A DNA stretch of 64,000 nt from Paenibacillus mesophilus (GTDB lineage Bacteria; Bacillota; Bacilli; Paenibacillales; NBRC-103111): positions 62,001 to 126,000 of the forward strand of contig NZ_VCRA01000005.1 of assembly GCF_005938385.1 (NCBI RefSeq), written 5' to 3'. Position numbers and translations under genes: made by a program. Under the pieces are notes generated by a model. The model saw only the letters and a program-made list of their open reading frames with translations, did not search any database and was not told the DNA's origin. Each line of letters starts with the position of its first letter. The first letter of the stretch is position 1. Shown here in pieces: positions 8,947 through 17,276 of the stretch.

Positions 8947-9918
8947 TCATTCAACTATCCGATTGGACGGAACCGGCTGATCGGTCAGCGTAGGACCGTT
9001 CACATAGATCGAGCCGTCCTCTCTAAAGCCCATCCTGTCGATACAAACTTGGCGATTGCCGCCCCCGATCGCAGCATCGGTATGAGTATGGTAAACGATA
9101 AATAGCTCCGAGCCGTCCGGTGAATCGATGACGCAGTGATGCCCCGGTCCCGAAATATCGTCCCTATTGGAAGCCAGCACCGGGTTGTGCTCATATTTTC
9201 GATAAGGCCCGAGCGGATGGTCCGAAATCGCATAGCCGACTGAATAATGCTTGCTCGCATAGAAATTGGCCGAATACATCAAATAGTAAATTCCGTTTCG
9301 TTTAAGCGCAAAGGCGCCTTCGTTCCAATATACCTTTAGGCCGGATTTCAATTCCCATTCCTGCTCCGGCTTCAGCAGCAGAGCGGGTTCTCCGATGACA
9401 CTTATCATATCGTCAGCAAGACGAACGCCATAGATATGGCTTTCGCGCTGTTCGCCAATGTAATTTTCCGAGCAATCGCGCGAGTAATACAAGTATTTGC
9501 CGCCGTCCTCATCGATAAGGACGTTTGCATCGATCGCGGCATAGCCGAAGTCGAACATGGGCCGGTCGTAGACGTCGATGAAAGGACCGAACGGCTTGTC
9601 GGCCACGGCAACGCCGATGCGAAGACTGTCCTTCTCCGTCCATCTCGCGGTATAGTACATATAAAAGCGGCCGTTATTCTCGACGACCTCCGGTGCCCAA
9701 AACTGCTTGTAGCCCCAACTTTTTTCGTTTTTCTCGTACACGAAGCCTAACTCCCGCCAGTTCACCAAATCGTCCGAAGTCCAAGCTTTATATCCATGAT
9801 CGCCCGCCGAAGTGGGATAGCAGTAATATTTTCCGTCTGAAGCCTTCAACACGAACGGATCACCGATTCGTTGAATAGCAAGCGGGTTACGATAAACTTC
9901 CGTTACCGTTTTGTCCAT
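8947..9918 (-). CDS. GH43 family glycosidase, cytoplasmic
   Basis: A 323-residue GH43 enzyme without signal peptide, predicted to release arabinose, xylose or galactose from imported oligosaccharides. Expected catalytic residues are Asp20 (IGDPFV), Asp130 (AAIDANV) and Glu200 (WNEGAF), and the propeller repeats such as FYMYYTARW and LYYSRDC are intact. AGAGGGG precedes the ATG at 9918 by 9 bases; the ATG at 9927 has no usable spacing, so I chose the downstream start. It is 21 bases after the MBL-fold gene and before the sulfatase. It is closely similar to the lipoprotein paralog at 5753, giving an outside/inside enzyme pair. The precise sugar specificity cannot be read from the sequence. Confidence 0.88.
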   Translation of the reverse strand: MDKTVTEVYRNPLAIQRIGDPFVLKASDGKYYCYPTSAGDHGYKAWTSDDLVNWRELGFVYEKNEKSWGYKQFWAPEVVENNGRFYMYYTARWTEKDSLRIGVAVADKPFGPFIDVYDRPMFDFGYAAIDANVLIDEDGGKYLYYSRDCSENYIGEQRESHIYGVRLADDMISVIGEPALLLKPEQEWELKSGLKVYWNEGAFALKRNGIYYLMYSANFYASKHYSVGYAISDHPLGPYRKYEHNPVLASNRDDISGPGHHCVIDSPDGSELFIVYHTHTDAAIGGGNRQVCIDRMGFREDGSIYVNGPTLTDQPVPSNRIVE

Positions 9919-9939
9919 AACCTTCATCCCCTCTGGAAT

Positions 9940-10827
9940 TTATGAAAGGAACGATCGGGGGCAAGAATAGATGAAACGTTCGCCTCGCGCCATGACGTGG
10001 CACTTCTGCTCGGGGTATCGTTCGTAAAGCTCTTGCACGAAATTCCCCGGTTTCTCGCTGTTTCCGTCAAATAGATCATAGTGGAGCGGAATTACCGTAT
10101 CCATACGCGTCATCTTGCCCAGCTCCGCCGCTTCGCGAACATTCATATTCCCGACGATCCCGCGGGACGTCCTGAAATAATCCCGGCCGTTAATCGGGAG
10201 CATCCCAAGATCGATCGCTTCCTCGGCAAGCAGCTCCGGAAGACCGGGGTAGATGACGGTATCGCCCGCGTGATACACTTTGACGCCGTTCATCTCCAGC
10301 AAGTAGCCCACATAACGATGCGACCGATCGCTTCCCGTCGTCTCGACCTCTTCGTGAGCCGCCGGGATCGGCTTGATACGGATCCGTTCCCCGCCTCTAC
10401 CTTTAAACTCCATCCACTCGCCGGTAAGCGCATCGATAATCCGTTCCGGCTTAATCCCGCAGGTCGACTCCAGCTCAGCTCTGCAGCATTTAGGCGCCAT
10501 GAACATCGCCTCCGGACATTGCTCGGCAATCACCTTCAGCGTCCATGGATCCAAGTGGTCTTCATGCTCGTGGGTGATCAAGCATAAATCGGCGACAGTG
10601 ATATTCACTGGCTTAAGCAATGCGGGATAGGCTCGCTTCACTCCACGCACTTCGAGGTAATCGGAGTAGAACGGGTCGACGTGGATGACAGTCTCGTTTC
10701 CTTTGACCACAACACTTTCTTGTCCGAAAAACCACACGGCCACACAACCGAACGGCGGCCGCGTCCCCCTGATTTCCTCCATGAGCCGCTCCGGCGTCCG
10801 AACCCGATCCTTCTGAGGCGACTGCAT
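9940..10827 (-). CDS. metallo-beta-lactamase-fold hydrolase (UlaG-like)
   Basis: A 295-residue cytoplasmic metal-dependent hydrolase. The zinc motif HEHEDHLD follows DLCLIT, and further ligands are seen at IPAAHEE, HAGDTVIYPG and VIPLHYDLF, the order found in UlaG-type lactonases and related MBL proteins. It begins at ATG 10827 behind GGAG and lies 38 bases after GH2 and 21 bases before GH43 in the operon. Opening a sugar lactone or hydrolysing a modified sugar would fit the neighbours, but that role is inferred. The fold is certain and the substrate is not. Confidence 0.85.
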   Translation of the reverse strand: MQSPQKDRVRTPERLMEEIRGTRPPFGCVAVWFFGQESVVVKGNETVIHVDPFYSDYLEVRGVKRAYPALLKPVNITVADLCLITHEHEDHLDPWTLKVIAEQCPEAMFMAPKCCRAELESTCGIKPERIIDALTGEWMEFKGRGGERIRIKPIPAAHEEVETTGSDRSHRYVGYLLEMNGVKVYHAGDTVIYPGLPELLAEEAIDLGMLPINGRDYFRTSRGIVGNMNVREAAELGKMTRMDTVIPLHYDLFDGNSEKPGNFVQELYERYPEQKCHVMARGERFIYSCPRSFLS

Positions 10828-10865
10828 CCTGGATCACTCCATCAGCGATATATTTTTGTCTTGCA

Positions 10866-12632
10866 TTAATATTTTACAGAGCCGCTGAATATTTTCTTGA
10901 TCTGTTCCAAAGGCGCCTTCGGTACCCGATCGTAGGTCAGCAAGCCGTTAATTTCTTGCTCGACATCCGTCAACTGGGTATAACAAATGCCTTGGACATG
11001 TGGGGATTGCAGGAAAGGCTCCACAACATCCGCCAGCTTCTTGAGGAAATCTTCTTCATTCTCGGCACCGGAATAGCCCCAGCCTTCCCACTCGCTTTTC
11101 TTAAAGGCGATACCGCCAAACTCGGTCACCAGAATCGGCTGTCCTTCGTAGACCGTGCCCCCGACGAGAACCTCGCGCCGGTGCGGCTTGGGGCCCAAGG
11201 TTTTCTCCAGTGTGGAATAACGTTCCTCCAGATCACCCCGTCTCCACTCATAATCGTGAATGGTGACGAGATCGGTGCTCATATTCTCCCACCCGTCGTT
11301 GGAGACGACGAGGCGAGTATCATCCAGAGATTTCGTCATATGGTACATCGCCAAGGCGTGCTGCTGCTGCCGCTTGTCAACGAGAATATTCGGCACGCCC
11401 CAGCTTTCATTGAGCGGTACCCAAACAACGATGCTGGGATGATTGTAATCCCGTTCTATGGCTTCATTCCATTCCTGCGTTACCTTGCGAACGTAGTCTT
11501 CCGAATAGCTGTAAGCGTTGGCCATTTCCCCCCAGACGAGATACCCCAGCTTATCGGCCCAATACAGAAAGCGGGGATCCTCGATTTTCTGATGCTTGCG
11601 AGCTCCGTTAAAGCCCATGGATTTCGCCAGCTCGATATCTTGCTTCAACGCCTCGTCGCTCGGGGCCGTCAGTATGCCGTCAGGGAAGTAGCCTTGATCG
11701 AGAATCAAGCGCATGAAATAAACCCGGTTATTGAGCATCACTTTGCCCGCTTCGACGGAAATTTTGCGCATGCCGAAATAGCTTTCCAACGTATCCGCTA
11801 CCTGTCCGTCGACGAGCAGAGTTATTGTCGTATCGTAGAGGCTCGGCTTGTTCGGTGTCCACCAGCGGCCCAGTCCGTGATCGTTGAAATCGTGAAGCCC
11901 GATCGTTATCGATTCCTCCGCCTGTCGAATGCTGAAGGTTGTACTGGCGAAATATTCGTCCTTGAAGCGAATATCGATCCGGACCTCTGCCTTGCAGCCT
12001 GCAGGCGCTCGGTTCAGGAAGGTGCGAATTTGAATCTCATTCCTGTCGATATCCGGCTTGAATTTCAGCTTCCGAATGTGCAGCCTGTTGACCGGTTCGA
12101 TCCATACCGTCTGCCAAATGCCAGTAGTCCGCGTGTAGAAAATCGAGGCTGAATCTTCCTTCCAATATTGCTTCCCGCGTGGAAGCGTCACATCGCGGCT
12201 GAAATCTTCGGCGCGAACGACCAGCACGTTGTCCCCTTGCTTGAGAGCTGATGTAATGTCCGCTTGGAACGGTGTGTGCCCGCCTTCGTGGAACGCGACC
12301 TGCCGCCCGTTCACCCATACGGTTGCCGCATAGTCTACCGCCCCGAAGTGCAGCACAATGTTTTGGTCCGACCAATTCTCCGGGATGGTGATGCTACGTT
12401 TGTACCATACCAGATCGTGAAAACCCGTCTCGCCAATCCCGCTTAATTTGCTTTGGTACGCGAACGGGACTTGAATTTGTCTGGTAAAGGATTTGGCGCC
12501 AAGCCCCCACTGTTGCTCATCCCCGATTCGCTCATCGTCGAATTCAAACTCCCATGTTCCGTTTAAATTGAGCCAATGCTCCCTTACAAGCTGCGGACGC
12601 GGGTATTCAGGCCGCAATATTTCTTGAGGCAT
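10866..12632 (-). CDS. glycoside hydrolase family 2 (beta-galactosidase/glucuronidase type)
   Basis: A 588-residue three-domain GH2 enzyme. The N-terminal sugar-binding jelly roll (about 15-180) contains LNGTWEF and AVDYAATVWVNG. An Ig-like domain follows (about 185-290), then the TIM barrel with acid/base Glu409 (WVPLNESWG) and nucleophile Glu504 (ILVTEFGG). There is no signal peptide, so it acts inside the cell. It is the first gene of the operon running to 5753, with AAAGGGAG before the ATG. Its 588 residues are short for LacZ (about 1000) and near the size of compact GH2 members. Upstream lies an AT-rich region with a GTTAATAT motif. The GH2 family is certain; the sugar released is not. 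Confidence 0.9.
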   Translation of the reverse strand: MPQEILRPEYPRPQLVREHWLNLNGTWEFEFDDERIGDEQQWGLGAKSFTRQIQVPFAYQSKLSGIGETGFHDLVWYKRSITIPENWSDQNIVLHFGAVDYAATVWVNGRQVAFHEGGHTPFQADITSALKQGDNVLVVRAEDFSRDVTLPRGKQYWKEDSASIFYTRTTGIWQTVWIEPVNRLHIRKLKFKPDIDRNEIQIRTFLNRAPAGCKAEVRIDIRFKDEYFASTTFSIRQAEESITIGLHDFNDHGLGRWWTPNKPSLYDTTITLLVDGQVADTLESYFGMRKISVEAGKVMLNNRVYFMRLILDQGYFPDGILTAPSDEALKQDIELAKSMGFNGARKHQKIEDPRFLYWADKLGYLVWGEMANAYSYSEDYVRKVTQEWNEAIERDYNHPSIVVWVPLNESWGVPNILVDKRQQQHALAMYHMTKSLDDTRLVVSNDGWENMSTDLVTIHDYEWRRGDLEERYSTLEKTLGPKPHRREVLVGGTVYEGQPILVTEFGGIAFKKSEWEGWGYSGAENEEDFLKKLADVVEPFLQSPHVQGICYTQLTDVEQEINGLLTYDRVPKAPLEQIKKIFSGSVKY

Positions 12633-12659
12633 GTCGGCACTCCCTTTAATTTAGTTAAA

Positions 12660-12756
12660 CTAGAATGTTAATATTATTAATCATTTATTAATATAATAAG
12701 TTGCCATTCTTCTCCTGTCAACTATTATGTTCATTAGTTAACATATATGTTACTCA
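12660..12756. promoter_or_regulatory. AT-rich divergent promoter region of the GH2 operon
   Basis: About 100 bases between the GH2 start and the decayed regulator. They contain GTTAATAT (12667-12674), TTAATATAATAA around 12688-12699, and TTAGTTAACATATATG further on. The octamer matches two copies ahead of the SBP/ArsR-type regulator pair at 4362-4401, suggesting a common operator. No clean -35/-10 pair stands out. Confidence 0.35.
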
Positions 12757-12763
12757 AAAAAAT

Positions 12764-12928
12764 ATGAACGTCCTGGAATGTTTTTTTTCGGAAACACGGG
12801 TTCGCATTATACAATTACTCAACGGGAGACCATACAATATTAGAGCTTGCAGAAGCGCTTGCTTCTCGTCGGCGATCATCACGAAGCACATTCAGAAGCT
12901 GGAGGAAGCCGGGATTGTCTTTACGTAG
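12764..12928 (+). pseudogene. truncated, frameshifted ArsR-type regulator
   Basis: Reads MNVLECFFSETRVRIIQLL, then PYNI, a disrupted stretch (RACRSACF), and SSAIITKHIQKLEEAGIVFT before TAG. It is a paralog of the intact regulator at 4622: the wing and recognition helix are nearly identical. Two small deletions around 12840-12870 break the recognition segment GELAEALGLS. Only the DNA-binding part remains; the sensor domain is gone and the next sequence is part of a different gene. It is divergent from the GH2 operon, as the intact copy is from its SBP gene. Confidence 0.8.
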
Positions 12929-12931
12929 AAT

Positions 12932-13232
12932 ACTATCTCCTTCGACGTCCGCGAAGGCGGACGCTACCGCTTCACAATGGGCAACGCCGAGACCGGCGAG
13001 GAGTATCCCACCGGAGGTGTGTTCCTCGATGTCGTACCTTTCGAACGGCTCGTCTCCACCTGGGGTTACCCCGATGATCCCATCGAGAATTCCCCTGTCG
13101 TGAGCCTAACCCTCACCGCACAGGGCGACCGCACCGAGATGATCTTCCACCTGCGTGGATTGGGCGGTCCCCCGGCGATAAGTACTTTTACGACGGCTGG
13201 TCCAATGCGCCGGACGATCTGACGACGCACTG
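12932..13232 (+). pseudogene. fragment of an SRPBCC (AHSA1-like) protein gene
   Basis: Starts without a start codon right after the broken regulator. It reads TISFDVREGGRYRFTMGN, then EEYPTGGVFLDVVPFERLV and RTEMIFHLRG. After a frameshift near 13165 it continues KYFYDGWSNAPDDLTTH. This is the order seen in AHSA1/SRPBCC ligand-binding proteins that pair with ArsR regulators. The N-terminal third is missing. The direct junction with the regulator fragment suggests a recombination joining two unrelated ArsR-linked loci. Confidence 0.75.
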
Positions 13233-13306
13233 CGCGACCAGTAAAAGTAGACGTCAGCAAGATCAGAGAAGAAGTCTTCACGGCCTGCGTAATAGTGCTG
13301 TCAATT

Positions 13307-13338
13307 TTAAAAAAAACCTCCGCGATGGAGGGTTTTTA
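13307..13338. terminator. bidirectional hairpin terminator
   Basis: CCTCC/GGAGG stem with loop GCGAT, flanked by an A-run on the left and a T-run on the right, able to work on either strand. It separates the SRPBCC fragment from the methyltransferase remnant. Confidence 0.6.
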
Positions 13339-13388
13339 CATTTTTTATGTCCATACGTTTGCACCTCGTGACAGCGACGCTTGTACTA

Positions 13389-13620
13389 CCCCAATTCCGT
13401 GCGCGGACCGCCGAATTGCGAGAAGTGTCGACGCTTATACATGTTTTGTCGGGGTTGTGTAACAGCCCTGCCAAGAAGGAAAATCCGCTCCAAACCCCCA
13501 CGTTGACGAAGCATTGATCGGACGGAAGCCGGGTGACGACCCGATTAATGATCGCTCCGATTGCATAGGACGACATTTTCGGCATATGCCAAATGCTCCG
13601 TGATCCGTCGTGAGGAGGGA
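13389..13620 (-). pseudogene. remnant of a class I SAM methyltransferase gene
   Basis: Reading leftwards, the frame gives IWHMPKMSSYAIGAIINRV, FVNVGVWSGFSFLAGLL and NPDKTCISVD. One base is then missing near 13421-13432, and the neighbouring frame continues NFSQFGGPRTELG. The G-V-W-x-G-F-x-F and C-I-x-V-D-N-F-S-x-F-G-G-P pattern matches small class I methyltransferases. The C-terminal half is absent. It follows directly on the stop of the beta-helix gene, without a start codon of its own. Confidence 0.65.
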
Positions 13621-15588
13621 TCAGCTTTGTGTCCAAGCCCCTTCACCTAGTTGTCTCCAGCCGCCCTGTATGTACATGAATTTAAGGTACATAAATTGGT
13701 GCAAGGAACTGCTTCCAAGATTGGATGCCGTGAGGGCCGTCAATTTATATACGGAGTCGAAAGTGACGGCCATCCCTGTTCCTCCCGTATTTCGTAAAAC
13801 CATCTCTAAGCCCATGCCTTCTGCCGCGATGGAGGGAGGGTGAATGCTAGTGCCGGCGGGATCTGAAAGTGCAAAGTAAAATGGTGCGGCGCCGGCTTTA
13901 TTGTTATTAGGCGTATAGGCTGAAGAGGTTTCGAGGACGATTGCCTCATTGTTAAACAGCTTCATACCTGTTGTAGAAAGTACTTTTACGTCTCGGTTTA
14001 CTCGATACCGCGTTAAGAATCCGCTGTCAAACGGAGCTCCTGTCCCTTTGATGATAGGGTTAATGATACTGCACGCCGCAATGCCGCCGTATCCGGTTAT
14101 CACGTTGAAAGCAGGATCGGCACCGTTATCCAGCATGGTGTTCTCGAATCTGACACCATCAATAGCGGCGGATCGCAGAGCAGTAAGAACGTTCTCGTTG
14201 ACGCGCTTGGCGCGATCGTTTTGGCTGACAAAGCCGATGGTGTACCCTGGATATTGAGCCGCACCCGCAACCGTAAGAAAATCCATCACATTATTGGCGC
14301 TGACACACTGATCCGGCTCATCTATTCGCAGTCCGGCGCCGCCGGAGCATAGATTTTGAAGGAATTTTATTCCTTTAACAGGCTTTCTGTTTGCAACGGA
14401 ACTAGCAATAGAATTAAATCTGGCCCCCATGCCCCCATATAATTTACAGCCGAGAATAGTCCAATTGGAAACCTCGGAAAATGCTCCTCCGTCATCCTGC
14501 GGTTGATCGTAGCGAATAACGAGTGTAGTAGATGAAGGATCAATAGGATCGCCAAATTCGCTATCTGTTATCACCCCATTGCTGCTGTTCAAAAAGTAAA
14601 CTTCATGGGTGAGTCCGGAAGCCAAATATCCATTTCGATGACTTTTGATTCTTTTTATGGCTACGTTATTACATATGCCGCTAATGCCTGTAAGCACATT
14701 TCCTGTCACCTCTGAGTCAAAAACGGTCAACGCGCTGCATCTATATGCTTGTATCCCGCTCGCCCCTCCTGTTGCGTAGATATCATAGATCCTTACATCG
14801 CTACAACCGTCAAAACGTATACAAGCGGCTGAAGATGAAAAACCGGCCTTGGTTCTGTCGACAGAACCATAATACCGCGCTCCCTTGATTACAATAACGC
14901 CGGTAATATTCTGGCCATGGAAAAAGTTGTCTGTATTATTCAGTGACGCTCTCCTGAAGCTTGTCCCCATCGCGATATGCTTCCCGGGCTTGTTAAGGAT
15001 AATGTTCCCATCCAGCCTGACATCACCGGGACTGTAAAGAATCGTGGCATCGGGTTCGGCAAAGTTTACGGCGTGCTGGATAGAAGATGTGTCATCTGTT
15101 GATCCGTCCCATGACGCGCCAAACCACTCCGGTTTAATGATATTTTTCGTTCGCTCTCTAACCCAGCACCCGCTTGAACCTGTCGGATCAGCATTAGATG
15201 GAGCATAAATCCCCATCTGCGGATCATTTGCCACTTCGCCGCTCTTATTTTGAGCTGTCCAACGAAATAAGCCCGCACGGCCCGTAGCGAGGATGACCGT
15301 GGTATTTCCGTCGCTCATTCCTGTGAGTGCGCGCAACTGTTCAATGGTTTCGACCAGGTAAGGGCTGTGAGGCGAGGCAAACGGGATTTTTCGATCCATT
15401 CCATTGCGAATATCCGCACCACCATCGTTCCTACCGATCGGTAATTCGTTATTTTGGCTGCCATAAACGCGCATCAATCCACTCGTCGCAACGGTGGCGC
15501 TGATCAGTCCGAAGGAAGCGATCAGCTTTCTGCGGCTTAGCTTCTTGCCAATGCCGCTCCTTTCGCTCGCTTTGTTTTGTGAATCCAT
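13621..15588 (-). CDS. Tat-exported right-handed beta-helix protein (pectate-lyase-like fold)
   Basis: A 655-residue secreted protein. The N-terminus carries KKLSRRKLIASFGLISATVA, a twin-arginine signal. The central part (about 150-520) contains the repeated short beta-strand pattern of parallel beta-helices (CSDVRIYDIYATGG, CSALTVFDSEVTG, KFLQNLCSGG), as in pectate-lyase-superfamily and tailspike proteins. The last about 130 residues form a beta-rich cap. GAGGAGAG favours the ATG at 15588 over 15594. No catalytic residues can be assigned by eye. It is isolated in a decayed region; a related C-terminal fragment appears at 16823-17206. It may be a polysaccharide lyase or an inert cell-surface protein. 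Confidence 0.75.
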   Translation of the reverse strand: MDSQNKASERSGIGKKLSRRKLIASFGLISATVATSGLMRVYGSQNNELPIGRNDGGADIRNGMDRKIPFASPHSPYLVETIEQLRALTGMSDGNTTVILATGRAGLFRWTAQNKSGEVANDPQMGIYAPSNADPTGSSGCWVRERTKNIIKPEWFGASWDGSTDDTSSIQHAVNFAEPDATILYSPGDVRLDGNIILNKPGKHIAMGTSFRRASLNNTDNFFHGQNITGVIVIKGARYYGSVDRTKAGFSSSAACIRFDGCSDVRIYDIYATGGASGIQAYRCSALTVFDSEVTGNVLTGISGICNNVAIKRIKSHRNGYLASGLTHEVYFLNSSNGVITDSEFGDPIDPSSTTLVIRYDQPQDDGGAFSEVSNWTILGCKLYGGMGARFNSIASSVANRKPVKGIKFLQNLCSGGAGLRIDEPDQCVSANNVMDFLTVAGAAQYPGYTIGFVSQNDRAKRVNENVLTALRSAAIDGVRFENTMLDNGADPAFNVITGYGGIAACSIINPIIKGTGAPFDSGFLTRYRVNRDVKVLSTTGMKLFNNEAIVLETSSAYTPNNNKAGAAPFYFALSDPAGTSIHPPSIAAEGMGLEMVLRNTGGTGMAVTFDSVYKLTALTASNLGSSSLHQFMYLKFMYIQGGWRQLGEGAWTQS

Positions 15589-15599
15589 GTTCATCTCTC

Positions 15600-16449
15600 C
15601 TCGCTTTTTTATGATTCCGCTTTCATTTTTAAAGAACCGTCGGTATTTTCAATCAAATCTTATCCTGCTTAATCAGAATGATGCGGACCGAAACTTGAAT
15701 GTCCGTTGTTCCATGCTTCCCCTTCGTCGACTAGCAGGTACAGCATACCTTTGTCGCTTCCCGAGATAAGATGCGGAAATGCTTGCCGTCCTCCAGACCG
15801 TCCCCGAGCAGAATCACGTCGCCTTCGAGCTGCAATTCATTTGATCCGGCTAGCTTTGAAACCGGTTCCATTCATCCGATCGGGCTGAACATCTTTCATG
15901 CGTCAAGCCGGACGAGAACGATCCTGTAGCCGCGGTACACTTCGTTTTACAAGCCGGGACGATTACGCCATGCCGAGCAGAGTCAAGGACGATTTGCGTC
16001 CCACATCATCGATCATTTTTTCATGGGTACCAGCACAATCTGACGCCGGAAATGCTCGCCGCGCAATTGAATTTGAGCACGAAGCAAGTTCAGTACTTCC
16101 AAGCAAAAGCTGCTCGATACGCGACTCGAAGTGGCGAAGGAATGTTGCGGTTAACCGATTTGCCTGTCGCAGATCGACGAGGAAGCCGGCTGCGCCTCGA
16201 CCCACCGTTTCCATTCTCTTTTCAAGAAAAAGCCGGGGATGACCCCGAACGAATACAGAAGCAGGCAGCAAACCGGGATTTGTCATCCCGAGTCTTGATC
16301 AAATGATTGGCTTCACCTCCCTTTGCCCCCAAGTGTAGTGGAAATAAACGTAAGCAACAATCAACGAAGCGGACATCTTTCACTTGGAAATGTCCCGTTT
16401 GGGCCGGGCCGAAGTCTTTACAAAACGTCCCAATAGATTTAAGACACAT
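15600..16449. other. degenerate region without an intact gene
   Basis: About 850 bases with only short overlapping frames. Faint coding traces remain. On the minus strand near 15740-15850 there is a stretch reading LEGDVILLGDGLEDGKHFRIL, broken by a frameshift. On the plus strand near 16045-16110, LTPEMLAAQLNLSTKQV resembles the first helix-turn-helix of an AraC-type regulator. Neither is long enough for a firm call. The region appears to be gene debris. Confidence 0.4.
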
Positions 16450-16481
16450 AATCACGCAATCCTAAACCGGATTGCGTGATT
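16450..16481. repeat. perfect 13-bp inverted repeat
   Basis: AATCACGCAATCC, loop TAAACC, GGATTGCGTGATT: a perfect 13-bp stem. There is no T-run directly after it on either strand. It could be a terminator that lost its tail, or the end of a small mobile element. Confidence 0.6.
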
Positions 16482-16499
16482 AAACCTGTTACTGGTATG

Positions 16500-16690
16500 A
16501 ACGCCGCCGCTAGGGACCGGCGAGATATCATATTCGATGTTAGTCTCGTTCCAGCCTTGTTCTCCGATAAATAAAGCGGTTTATGCTCTACTATCATTCT
16601 GGACATGTTCTGGTCAAACAGTAGTTTTCCCCGCACCGCTAGCTCCGGTGACTATAAACAAAGGTAACTTTTGCGGTTTATTCAGCCCAC
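16500..16690 (-). pseudogene. 5' fragment of a P-loop nucleotide-binding protein gene
   Basis: On the minus strand the frame reads NKPQKLPLFIVTGASGAGKTTV and then TGA. The Walker A motif GASGAGKTT is complete. No start codon is in frame directly before it. Downstream, altered frames keep short kinase-like pieces only. It probably derives from a small AAA/kinase-like ATP-binding protein. Confidence 0.6.
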
Positions 16691-16700
16691 CACCGATAAA

Positions 16701-16745
16701 AAAACGTTCAATTCCGCTTTTTGAGCGGATTCGAACGTTTTTTCA
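16701..16745. terminator. bidirectional hairpin terminator
   Basis: An A-run, AACGTTC...CCGCT, loop TTTTG, AGCGG...GAACGTT, then a T-run. The stem has a few central mismatches. It separates two gene remnants. Confidence 0.6.
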
Positions 16746-16822
16746 CTTAAAATCCGGACTCCCTCATTCCTACGGCTTACAGGCCAACATCGCAGTAAAA
16801 TTCGCGCTATGTCGTACTGACT

Positions 16823-17206
16823 TTAGTGCAAGTCTACCATCGTATTGCCGGTGGGAACCGTCAGCGCGGCGCTCACCTTCACCGGGTTCTGCACCGTATC
16901 GTCGGAAAAGCAATCGGCGAAGTAATAATCGGTTCCCGTTCTGACGATCCAGACGAACGTATTCGTGGCAGTAACATTGTCGTTCCGGTTATAAAAGACG
17001 CATCCTTTGAAAAGGGTCTTTGGTTTCAGCGTACCTTCCTCCTGGATGCGAACGACATAGTCCGAAACGTCTATGTCTTTCTGGAACTGGCAGTTGACAA
17101 ACTCGGTCAGTATGTTCCGGTTCTCCGCCGCCCGATTAATCCAAATAAACTGATTCCCGGTTAATGCAACCGGGACTTTGAATCTCCATAGGGTCAGCTC
17201 CTTATG
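16823..17206 (-). pseudogene. C-terminal fragment of a beta-helix-like protein
   Basis: An open frame of about 128 codons ending at TAA 16825-16823, without a convincing start. It reads GNQFIWINRAAENRNILTEF, FKGCVFYNRNDNV, TNTFVWIVRTGTDYYFADC and VKVSAALTVPTGNTMVDLH. The repeated short strands with Asn turns resemble the tail of right-handed beta-helix proteins such as the intact one at 13621. An ATG with AAGGAG at about 17190 opens only a short frame in another register, consistent with a frameshift at the 5' end. Confidence 0.45.
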
Positions 17207-17276
17207 CGGTGATCATGTACAACCGATATTGAGTACGTCTCTGTTACGAAAAATATTTATCAATCTCTTTTCTACA

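Noticed and set aside
10956..12152. Plus-strand open frame of 398 codons
   Set aside because: It is exactly antisense to the GH2 gene, has no ribosome binding site and shows no family motif; a shadow of GC-rich codon use.
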